A DNA stretch of 64,000 nt from Sorghum bicolor (lineage: Eukaryota > Streptophyta > Magnoliopsida > Poales > Poaceae). Shown here in pieces: positions 44,657-54,310 of this stretch. Where the stretch lies: NCBI RefSeq assembly GCF_000003195.3, contig NC_012871.2:16374658-16438657 (forward strand), written 5' to 3'. The notes under the pieces are model-generated. The model did not search any database. It worked only from the letters and a program-made list of their open reading frames with translations, and was not told the DNA's origin. Position numbers and translations under genes: made by a program. Each line of letters starts with the position of its first letter. The first letter of the stretch is position 1.

Positions 44657-45601
44657 GGCGCCTGCTGTGCGTCCAAGAGCACCGGATCTGCACGCGTTCG
44701 CGGCGGATCTGCACCTACCGCCGGTGGATCTGGAGGAGGAAGGTGTAATGGCGCGCCTGAACGGCCGGGGAAGAGAGGGAGAGGTTGAGCGGCGGCAGCG
44801 AGATGAGGAGAAGAGCTAGGGTTTCAGCCGGGTCGCGATAGGGACAGCGGCGGCAGAGGGGAGAAGAGCTAGGGTTCGGCCACGCGAGAGAAACGGCCGG
44901 TCGACGCTTATATACGAGCCGGTGACCACAGTTTTTTCGGTGAACAGTGCGGCCCGAAAAGTGAAATTTCGGCCCAGGCCCGTTTAGTTCCAAAAAACGG
45001 AAAAGTGGCCCAGAGGCCGAAATATTTTCGGTTTTCGCCATAACTAAACAAGGCCTTAGCCGAAAATGTGATTTCCTACCCAGAGTTTTACGGTTTCCGA
45101 AAATGTGATTTCCAAAGCACAGTTTCGCTTGTCAATGTACATGCAAAAAATAGAGTAACAATACAAGCATACAAGATACAACTGTGAATCAAGTTTCATC
45201 AGTTTTGAGCCTTGTCACATAGTTTTCATCAGTTCTGAATGAATGGATGATCGACGGCACAAGGACACAAGCAATATTCCAGCCGTATAAAAAGATATAC
45301 CTCTGCTGAACACCCATGATTTTTGGATCATAGCATGGAAACAAATGGTCAATAAATAACGCAGGCATAACACGCATGCATTAGATTCGCCACGACCCAT
45401 CAACATATTACTGCAGTATCTCAATTCTCAAATCAGTCCCCAGTTCAAGCGTTACAGACTAAAGCTCAAGTCCAAAGGAGGCATACGACATTTCAAACAT
45501 TATGTCTGACATTTTCATTTCCATCACAAGACTCTTTACATAGGTACACAGTGGCGAGTAATAGATCAACCATCTTTAGTGTTTTCCCTTGTCTTCACTC
45601 T

Positions 45602-48600
45602 TCAGCGCGCTTCATATTGGACAACTATACAATGCAAGAGAAATAACATTTGGTGAGGAATGGCACATGGGAGCAAAGATCAAACCAGAAATAGAAATCA
45701 AATTTTCAGAAGTACCAGTCTAATAAGATCAACAAACTTCACAGCAAATTCAGCTACCATCTTATAACTAGCATTGTCAACCATGAGCTCTAATTTCACA
45801 CTCAATTCAGCTACCATTTCCTGTGTCTAGAATTGTCAGCCATAGAGTACATGTGATCTCACTCAATTCAGCTACCAATTTCAATGTCTAGAATTGTTCC
45901 TATGTATTGCCTGGTGTTTTTCATACTTCTATAGCAACAACAAATGCAACATGGAATCCTAAGCACCAGGGAATACAGACTGCAATATCTACACGAACAA
46001 ATGCCTGTTTTCATCATTGATATTGAACATATTCTTTTTGCAATATGCAGTCAAAGCCCACAGACGATTAGGTTCAGTTGTATCGTAGTGCGACTGATAT
46101 GTTTGGAAGGACTAACAGCAATAGGCTAATTGCCATTTCAAATGGTATTAGATTGGGCAGGATTTTTTTATTGGGTGAGAAAGATATACAACAAGAGTGG
46201 CTAATATGTCTTAAATAATCCATATATATGTTTATAATCGCTTACAGCTGCAGGTCATCATTAAATTGTAATGAGAAGGCTTTGGGACTATGCACTAAGC
46301 ATTATCAACCAGTAAATAGTCACAGAAAACAGGGTCAAAGGCATAGACCCTTGACCTGGAAACGTCATTCATGACCTGGGTACGCGGGGTCATTTTTTAT
46401 CCTGCTGTGTAAAAAAAATTCGCAAGTAGCCATGTTCCTCGACCCCACAGACCAATCAACTTTGTGACTATGCCAGTAACAATAATCAAACCAATCACTA
46501 CTTTCGAATGTGCGCATACTTTTGTAAGATACCCCAAAGATATACAGCTGTAAAACACATAACATCATACTAGGTTACAACCATCATGACTTGCGACGAC
46601 TGTAACAGAAAAACTAATGGATAAATATAAGGTAAATGATTTGTTGTGTAACCGTAGACAGAACAATATCATCATCAAAGCCACCACAGTTTCTGTAGTG
46701 CAGTACCAGTGGAGTCAAGAATTTAGTAGCACAGTATCCTATATAACCTAATTCTGCTACTTAAATGAACCATTGCGGACTACAAACTGGTTGCCTCTAA
46801 GCTGTAACTTTATAGAAAAACTGTAACATCACTAGAAGTGTACCTAGCAAAGAGTATGCTAGCAAGGTAATTTGAATTTTGAGTCAAAGTACAGAAACCA
46901 AAACAAGGAAGAGTATGGAAAAGAAAGTGATACAAAGCAGTATTAACCCTTTCTTTCATGATACAAATTAAGGTGGACAGAGAGAAACAAACACATCCAT
47001 CTTACAAAATATATGAGGGTGGAGGCTAACACAGCACAAAGTCCACCAAAATTTCAGACCCATAAAACTCATAGGCCTCATTTCTCTGAATAGACAAATA
47101 GACTCTTCTAGCACAGCGTTAAGCCGTTAACTAATGAAAATGAAACATCTAAGATCCCTTTTAGAAAATCAGGCAGGGCATCTTTAAGCAGAGACAAATA
47201 TATATCATATATCCGTTAAATTATGCAAAGTTTCTAGCTGCAGTCGATTTCCTCAACTTGTTTCCCTTGTTCTAAAATATAATAAACGGATAAGAAACGT
47301 AATGAGCAGCTTTTTTAACTGAATATAAAAAAATAGCTGGCATGTCAAATAAGAAAGTTCAGGATTTAACAAAGAATTCAGTTCACCTTGCCTTGTAGAA
47401 GGTAACTGGAATTGCAATTATTTTTCTTTTCTATATGCATATATGCTAATCATACCACCAATTCCTCTCTTCTTTTAATGCATCGATACTTGAAGACTAT
47501 AAAGTTAAATTGTTTAAGAGAAAAAAAAGAGAAGTCATGGCATGATGAAACACAAGATTCCTAACAAAAACTGTGAATCAGCAAACATAAGCTAGAAAAA
47601 AATGCACTCAAGGGGCAAAGATGGCACCAATGTTCTAGAACAATCATATAGAAAGTGGAATTATAAAGATAACTGAGACATGGAAGCGAGCAATGTTCTA
47701 AAAACAAGTCTAGTTGATTAGGCACTTGGCCAATTAATCATAATACAGTCTTTAAATTTCTATAAGCGACTCATTAGATATCCATTTAATCCATTATATG
47801 CAGCTATCTTTCAAAATCCTTCCTGTGGCATTACTGAACCTTTTAGGTTTGGCAGATACATCACTGACAATACGGTCAAAACGATCATGTTTTAGGGTAT
47901 ATACATACAGATCCACTTTATCATCAGCACCCAAAAACAGAGGACGGTCTTTGGTTTACACACAGAATTGTTTGTTGTATCCTCAATTTAACCGATGAGG
48001 AAAACAAGGAATCGCATATATTTGAATGAAAGGAGAAGGAACGATGTGGTCTTACTCCGGCGGGTGCGCTTCTTGTAGAGGATGCGGTAGCCACACTCAC
48101 GGCACTGGATGACATCTCCGGGCTTCAGGGTGTTCTCAGCTCCACAATCTGAAGCAGAACATTGAAGTTTTCAGTAAAGAAACGAAAGAGAAATCCAGTT
48201 CATCAGTAGGAGCCACAGGAGGTGAGAAACCATTTTTAATTAAAATAAAAGGTAAACATGACAAAAATCGTACTAGTAGCGGAAGACTCGACAACTTTCC
48301 CTTCTGTTCTGTATTGTAAACTTTTGCTTCTTTTTTTTTTAAAAAAAAACAAACGAAGCTAGCAGGAGGGCTGAATATATAAATAAAAAAGCCCAGATTG
48401 GGCAAACAACAGCACCCCAACACAGGGAAGAACACAACGTCTATTGTAAACTTTGTTTCGATTTTGATATATAAAATCATCAACCAGTAGAGTAAGCCCC
48501 TCCCGATTCCGATGCTCGATAACGAATCCAATCATCAGATGGAGAGATAGGGGTGCGAGAGGATTACCTCCGCAGAGGTAGCTGACGGGCTCCGGCTGCT

Positions 48601-48610
48601 GCGGATCCAT
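45602..48610 (-). CDS. RPB12: RNA polymerase I/II/III subunit RPABC4 (RPB12), 3 exons
   Basis: Exons 48610-48568, 48148-48056 and 45624-45602, GT-AG and in phase, giving 52 residues. It is the smallest shared subunit of nuclear RNA polymerases (yeast Rpb12/RPC10) and binds one zinc ion. The zinc ribbon uses C13/C16 (YLCGDCGAEN) and C30/C33 ([19 protein letters not shown]). The protein ends IVQYEAR, the invariant C-terminus of the family. An extra glutamine near the N-terminus (PQQPEP) makes it one residue longer than typical plant copies. The last exon is only 23 bases and lies 2.4 kb downstream of exon 2. The gene starts back-to-back with the plus-strand membrane-protein gene; start codons are about 440 bases apart, so the promoter region is likely shared. 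Confidence 0.95.
45625..48055 (-). other. Long second intron of RPABC4
   Basis: 2.4 kb of AT-rich sequence with no recognisable gene, LTR or MITE ends. GATCTCACTCAATTCAGCTACCA-like short direct repeats occur near 45750-45880 (CTCAATTCAGCTACCA appears three times). Confidence 0.6.
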
Positions 48611-49048
48611 GGGTGTCGGGCGCTCTAGGGTTTCCGGCGGCTGGTGGAGGGGGCGAGGTAGCGGTTTCTTCCCAGTCCCCAGTCGTCGCCGTGTGCGGAA
48701 CGGACCGCGAGCGGCAACAAGTAGTAGTAGCCCGCAACGCGGCCGCCGCCCTGGTCGTCCTAAAGTCATAACCGACCTAGTTTTTTTTTTTTAAGGAGCA
48801 GCAATACGGCCTGCCTGCGTATCGCTTATTTGGGCCTCCAAACCACCACCTTTCTCGGCCCAATACAGCCCGGCCCAACAAACCGTCATGTCTGTCTCTA
48901 CGCGGCAACTGCCAACTTTTCGCCCCGCCGGTTGGAGTCCCAAGCGAAGCGAAGGATCCCTCCTCCTTCCCCCCAGATAGTCGTCGTAGCGGCCAGTACG
49001 GTTGCTCTGGAGGAGGTCGTCGTTGCGTCGGTTCCGGCGTACTGATCG
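48611..49048. promoter_or_regulatory. Divergent promoter region, RPABC4 and membrane-protein gene
   Basis: The 438 bases between two start codons on opposite strands are GC-rich at both ends and contain a T-run at 48780-48792. GGGCC/GGCCC words occur near 48833 and 48858-48875 (TTGGGCCTCC, TCGGCCCAATACAGCCCGGCCCAA). GGCCCA/TGGGCC are site II-like elements common in plant housekeeping promoters, which fits RPABC4. Confidence 0.5.
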
Positions 49049-50153
49049 ATGGGCTCTGTCATCGGCACGGCGGTGGGCGGCGTCGGCGGGTTCGTCGGGA
49101 ACGTCATCTCGTCGCCGTTCAACGGTGTCTCCTGCGAGTACGTTCTTCTCCAGACAATCCAAGAGCGGTGTATTGCTACGCCTCCTGCCTTTGCTCGTTT
49201 CTGAACTGACTGATGAATTTGACACCACTGATCTCGTTTTATTACTTTGCTTTCTGATGCCAAAAACAAAAAAAGGCGCGTTTGCTCGGGGACATGGGAC
49301 TTGCTCTGCTTCATTGAGCACCTCTGCGTCACAAGCGTCATCAAGTTCATCTTGGCTCTCATACTCGTCCTCATCGGTGAGTTACGCATGCACTCAACCC
49401 TACCTACATTTCCATATTTCCATATATATGTACAGTGGAGTTGTATAACAACACTGGAACGCATACTTTCGATTCTTTCGATTCTCGGAAAATGAAAAAA
49501 GAACAAAAAAAAATGCATTTGGTCTCAAATCGTATTTGTATCCCTCTTCTGCTATCTTAATCAATCTTGTTCGTGCAGTGCTCTACGTCTTTTACCTCCT
49601 TTGCAAGCTAGGCGTCGTCAAGTGCCTGGCCAAGAACGCCTGCAAGCTGGTGTACATGCCGTGCTGGGGCGGCTGCCGCCTGCTCCACCACCTCTGGCGG
49701 AAGGTGCGCGACACGGAGCGAGTGTACCGCGGCCGGCGCGGCCAACGGCGCCAGCAGCCGCCCGACGACATCGAGTTGGGGGACCTCAGCACCAGCAGCT
49801 ACGACGTCAACTACAGGGGCTCGTTGTCGCCGTCGTCCTCCGATTACAGTGGCAACCACCACCGTGGGGCCGCCGCCGCCGCGGTGGGCAGGTCCAGGTG
49901 GGAGTCGTCGGCGTCGGCGTCGGTGCGGGGGAGGAGGAAGGACAGGCTTCGGCAGTCCCTGCGTCCGAGGAGGGCCGGATCCAAGGTGGAGCACGCCATG
50001 AGAATAAGCCGTGAGAGTGAAAGTGAACGCCGCCACCCCCATCATCCCCATTCGACCGGGGCCAGGAGGAAGGAGGCTTCGTCCCTCCACGTCCACGACC
50101 ATGGCTCGGCGGCTCATCGTGAACATTCGCACGCGCACCGCCGCCGCACATGA
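49049..50153 (+). CDS. Plant-specific small membrane protein, 3 exons
   Basis: Exons 49049-49137, 49276-49376 and 49579-50153, GT-AG in phase, giving 254 residues. The N-terminus is Gly/Val-rich (GTAVGGVGGFVGNVISSPF). It is followed by a conserved Cys-rich block (CERVCSGTWDLLCFIEHLC, residues 29-47) and a strong membrane segment at about 51-71 (VIKFILALILVLIVLYVFYLL). A second Cys-containing juxtamembrane stretch comes next (CKLGVVKCLAKNACKLVYMPCWGGC). The C-terminal 150 residues are Arg/Ser/His-rich and look disordered. The first half matches an uncharacterised plant membrane-protein family known to me by its GTWDL(A/L)CFIEHLC block; no function is established. The first intron ends with an A-rich acceptor (AAAAAAAG), which is unusual but keeps the frame. 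Confidence 0.85.
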
Positions 50154-50362
50154 AAGCTTAACCATGCCGATTCGACGACGTGACATTGGTAGTATGTAGT
50201 GATACTTGCGGTATGTTTGTATCCGGGCTCATCAATTGATTATGAAGCAGAAGCGGCATACACTGTACATACTCATACCGAATGCTTGTGAGCTGGTAAG
50301 TGGTAATTACAGCATTACTTACCCAACAGCAATCAGTGGATGGAAAACTGTGCTAGGATTTT

Positions 50363-50432
50363 GCCCTTATAGCTCAGTGGTTGCGTCAGTCCTGTAAACT
50401 GAAGGTCTGTTGTTCGATCCTGCATGGGGGCA
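50363..50432 (+). tRNA. tRNA-Thr(TGT)-like, probably a pseudogene
   Basis: The acceptor strands GCCCTTA and TGGGGGC pair with two G-U pairs and the discriminator is A. The anticodon arm TCAGT-CCTGTAA-ACTGA presents TGT. The T arm keeps TTCGATCC. The D arm is AGCTCAGTGGTTGCG, which lacks about three bases (the usual AGAGC end), so the D stem cannot form well. It most resembles nuclear tRNA-Thr. The shortened D arm makes function doubtful. Confidence 0.65.
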
Positions 50433-50829
50433 GTTTGTTGCTTTGTTGCATACTATGTATTTTTGCCCACTATCAGGCTTGTATGGTATTCATCAGATTA
50501 TAATGCATACTATGCATTTTTGCCCACTATCAGGTTTGTATGGTATTCATCAGATTATAATTCGCTTTAAATTTATATTTAGATTACACATGGGCCACCG
50601 TGGTATTCGAAGTCGACCGTATATCACAGTACGATGGCAGATAAGGCAATCAAACTGGAGAATAGTCCTATCGGTGTTGCTCCGGCAGACACAATGCATA
50701 TATATGCTCGCGATATGGCCAGATCCATCGTCTAGCGGTCTAGTTCTAGCTTGACTTGCTGTATTACTGACAAAGCATGAGACTTCTCTTTGTTGCAAAG
50801 GATAACATAAGATTCTTGTAGGTGAATAC
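50433..50829. other. Intergenic with a short direct repeat
   Basis: Two near-identical 55-60-bp copies (TACTATG(T/C)ATTTTTGCCCAC and following bases) at about 50449-50505 and 50507-50565. No gene is recognisable. Confidence 0.7.
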
Positions 50830-50832
50830 TTA

Positions 50833-51074
50833 GGCCTTGTTTAGTTCACCTCAAAAACCAAAAAGTTTTCAAAATTCCTGTCACATCGAATCTTGCGGCA
50901 CATGCATGAAGTATTAAATATAGATGAAAAGAAAAACTAATTACACAGTTTGTCTGTAAATCGCGAAACGAATCTTTTGACCCTAATTAGTCTATGATTG
51001 GATAATATTTGCCACAAACAAACGAAAGTGCTACAACAGTGAAATCCAAAAAAATTTCACATCTAAACAAGGCC
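50833..51074. mobile_element. Tourist-type MITE with perfect TTA target duplication
   Basis: Ends GGCCTTGTTTAGTTCACC and ATCTAAACAAGGCC. TTA flanks both sides (50830-50832 and 51075-51077). It has the same ends and same target duplication as the Harbinger element at 41052-45055. Confidence 0.92.
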
Positions 51075-51369
51075 TTAGCCTGTTGTATTGCTGACAAAGC
51101 ACGAGACTTTTCTTTGTTGCAAAGGATAACATAATATTCCTATAGTACTTTGAACAGTCAAGATCACCTAAGGATCCAGACAGTTTACATAATATTCTTG
51201 TAGGTGAATACTTTGAATAGTGAGGATCACCTAGGATCTAGACAGTTTATGGATTATCCAGTACTAGCCATTTCGGTAATGCCAACAACATTGGGCCATT
51301 GGGGGTAGGATGTGGGCCTCGCCCCTGCCTCCTCTCTCTCTCCGATCCATAGAGGAAGTGATGCTTTTA

Positions 51370-51560
51370 AGCCAGTTTCAATGGAGGTTTCATAGAAATT
51401 TTATGCACATTAAAAATATTGATGTGGAAGAGAGAGATAATGAGAATTTCATAAGAGTATAGATAGTTTCTTAGAAATGGAACTCTTCTATACTATTTTC
51501 AAAATATAAGTGCTTTGAAAATTAGGCCATAAAACCTCTATTGAGAGTTGAGACTGATGT
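51370..51560. mobile_element. MITE related to the 7249 copy
   Basis: AGCCAGTTTCAATGGAGGTTT on the left pairs with the inverted AAACCTCTATTGAGAGTTGAG on the right. The interior shares AGAAATTTTATGCACATTAAAAATA-type text. Boundaries are approximate. Confidence 0.55.
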
Positions 51561-51648
51561 TGTATGAGTGGAAGTTTGTCCACACTAGGAGAGAGAGTGA
51601 AATGATGCAATAAATGAGCTTCCATAATTGGTGAAGAGAACTATATAC

Positions 51649-51892
51649 GTGTTTACTTCGTGAACGAAAAAATTTTCGCGACACAGTAGCACTTTCGTTT
51701 ATTTGTGGTAATTATTGTCCAATCAAGGTCTAATTAGGCTCAAAAGATTTGTCTCGCAAATTTGGACCAAACTGTGCAATTAGTTTTTATTTTCATCTAT
51801 ATTTAATACTTCATGCATGCGCCTAAAGATTCGATGTGACGGAGAATCTTAAAAAAATTTGGGATTTTGGGTGGACGTAAACAAGGCCCTTA
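51649..51892. mobile_element. Decayed Tourist-type MITE, GGCCTTGTTTAGTT family
   Basis: The right end GTAAACAAGGCCC is close to the family end. The left end GTGTTTACTTCGTG is decayed. The interior CAGTAGCACTTTCGTTTATT and CAATTAGTTTTTATTTTCAT match the other copies. Confidence 0.65.
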
Positions 51893-52475
51893 GGTACTCA
51901 AGATGTGAGAGTTCAATATGCTAGTGTGAATCGAGCAAGCCTTTTCTTAAAAAAATATATAATATAAATTTAGAAGAAGAGCTAAACTCAAGTAGATTCC
52001 ATTAGCATGGAGGGTAGTCAAAAATCTATATGTTGACATATTTTGTGGGCAAGATAATGATCTGGATTGATGCCAATCCCAGTGGTATGGATTATAGTTT
52101 GAACAATCCCATGTGAACATTTGATCTTACCCTTTTATTAGTGTGTGAAACTTTGAAATGAAATGCTCCCTCCGTCTAAAAAAAGCACACTTTTAGATCT
52201 GGTTAATTTCATAATGGATTTAATTGTACTTGTTTTATATTATAAATATTCCTTTTCCTATTTTATATTATATAAGATATTTTGGCTTTGCTAGATTCAT
52301 AGCATTTGTTATGCATTTGGAGATACACTATGTTTAGATACATAGCAAAATAATGTATCTAGAAAATAGAAAATGTTTATAATTTAGAATGGTGGAAATA
52401 ATATATTTTGTTAAACCAAGAACGGATCAAGTAACCAAGTATAAACGTGTTTATATCATATGAATCCCATGGATT
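51893..52475. other. Intergenic, with a decayed Stowaway
   Basis: CTCCCTCCGTCTAAAAAAAG at 52168 is a Stowaway left end. A loose inverse is near 52380-52395. No gene is visible. Confidence 0.45.
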
Positions 52476-53020
52476 TAAGATGGCAATGGGTACCCGAAAG
52501 CCGATTACCCAACAGGTTTTATCTAATAAAGAGGCAGGTATGGAATTGAATGAATTTTCTACCCATGGGTATTTTATTGGGCAAAATCCTATAGCCATCG
52601 GATAAGGTGGATATAGGTGTGGGTGTATACTACCCATACCCGCCTACCCGCGGGTAAAAAATACCCGTGAAAATAACTAGCCACCCTTATCATTTTAGCC
52701 CATGAATTTGGTCTAAATCCAACTAAATTCTCCTAGTATATATATGAATTTGATGTTATTATATGAATATTAGTTTGTAACTTGTTGGAGGCTTAGAATG
52801 ATTTTTTTATGTGTGCGAATGTTTGATGTTTATATATAATTCTCGGGTATACTATCGGGTGTGGGTTACCCGTCGGGTAGAATTTACCCGCGGGTATGGT
52901 TATGGAAGCATTTTTCTACCCGTGTGCGGGTACGGGTAACACGACGGGTAAATTTTAAACTTCGTGGATGCGAGTACATGTGGCCACTACCCATCGGGTA
53001 CATACCCGTTGCCCTCTCTA
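52476..53020. mobile_element. Non-autonomous hAT-type element
   Basis: The ends TAAGATGGCAATGGGTA and, inverted, TAGAGAGGGCAACGGGTA match the grass hAT type with GGCAACGGGTA ends. Both arms are rich in ACCCGCGGGTA words (52590-52670, 52845-52960). Flanking 8-mers CATGGATT and CATGGGAT are close but not identical, so the target duplication is imperfect. Confidence 0.65.
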
Positions 53021-54310
53021 CATGGGATTGGCAGATGGTACGGTGACAATGGTCCATATCAAAATATTGACAGCTTTTTTTTACATTTACCATACTATAT
53101 AGGGCGTGTCAGCGATAGATTAATCCGAGTTGAGTCAGCTATTATAGTGAAACGGATGGGTTGGTATGACTCAGGGGTGTTTAGTTTTCCTTTCATCAAA
53201 AAAAATTCTAAGTTTCGGTCATACCATTTTGTATAATAGAACTAAACACCATGCAAAATTTTAATTTTTAATAAAAAGATAACTATTTTCATTTTAGATT
53301 TTATACTCAAGAGGCAAAAAAAATGCCCAAAAGAGCCTCAAGACACGAGGACAATAAATTATACATTTTGAATAAAAATAAATATAATCTTGAAAATTTT
53401 AGTATTTTACATTTCATAATTCTAAAGTAGTTGCCATTTTACATTTTGCATTCCTTAAAAGAACTAAACAAGCCCTTATTCAAGAATATTTATATGATTC
53501 TAAATAAGTAACCATAAGATTTACTATGTAGTATAAATTATATTTTATACATACACTATATCTAATCGATGTTGTAAATACAGATTATTATTTTTAGAGT
53601 AAACAGTAAAGTGTATAGCTGGTCCTTAAACTTATAGCGGTGTGTCATCTCAGTCCCTAAACTATAAAAAAATGTGTCACTACTGCCCTTAAATTTAATT
53701 TGGGTCTTATATTCATCTAAACAGGTTTAGATCCACGTGTCAGATCCATCTTCCATCTCTCATCTCTCTCGTGGCCACGTCTAGCTCGTCCACGTGTCGG
53801 ACTGCCGGCGTGCCATTTTTAGCCCATGCGACTGCGGCGGCGACGACTCACCGGCGGCAGCGGCACGGCTGCTCGCTCACGCACCTACGCGGCAACATCT
53901 CGCCAGCGCACACGTGCGCGTGACTGTCCGGCAGCTCGCACCACACATTCGCATCGGGAGCCGGCAGCACAGAACGGCGGAAGAATGGGGAAGGAACCGG
54001 TGGCAGCGTGGTTGCATCGGCGCAGCGGCACTCTCCCCCTCGGCGAGCCTCGCGGGCACGGCGGCACACCTCCTTCGGCGGCTCGGCCCTGCGGCGCTGC
54101 GAGCACGACCTGCGCTCAGCCCCAGCGACCGGCACCCAGCCCTGACGGCGGCGGCGAGGCTGCGAGCCCAGCGCCTCGGCAGCCCACGAGGCCGCGACGG
54201 GCCACGGTTCGAGAGCCGGCTCGCCTGCGCGGCTGACGAGGCGGCGCATGCATGTGCCCTGCGTGGCTGCTCATGCATGCTGCTCGTCCGTAGCCCGTGT
54301 GGCTGCTCGT
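53021..54310. other. Unassigned repeat and GC-rich segment cut by a copia insertion
   Basis: 53021-53600 is AT-rich. From about 53612 the text GGTCCTTAAACTTATAGCGG, GTGTGTCATCTCAGTCCC and AATTTGGGTCTTATATTC resembles terminal parts of grass DNA transposons. 53780-54310 is GC-rich with open frames in several phases (the longest plus-strand one runs 53794-54456 into the LTR) but no motif I recognise. The copia LTR starts abruptly at 54311, so the right half of whatever this is lies beyond the nested elements. Confidence 0.4.

Larger units (their letters stand above)
41052..45055 (-). mobile_element. Complete PIF/Harbinger transposon with two genes
   Basis: The ends GGCCTTGTTTAGTT(CC) and the inverted AACTAAACAAGGCC are flanked by a perfect TTA target duplication (41049-41051 and 45056-45058). 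The length is 4,004 bp. It holds a DDE transposase (41418-42827) and, upstream in the same direction, a Myb/SANT-like protein (43028-44656); both are needed for PIF/Harbinger movement. Both genes can be spliced without stops. A second copy of the terminal word (CCCGTTTAGTTCCAAAA) lies inside the right end at about 44978. The ends equal those of several MITEs in this window. Confidence 0.95.

Noticed and set aside
44139..44788. Plus-strand frames of 143 and 198 codons opposite the Harbinger ORF1
   Set aside because: Antisense shadows of a gene with a verified splice pattern and Myb/SANT-like domain.
49608..50186. 192-codon minus-strand frame opposite the membrane-protein gene
   Set aside because: Antisense to a spliced gene with a conserved domain; Pro/Arg-rich shadow.
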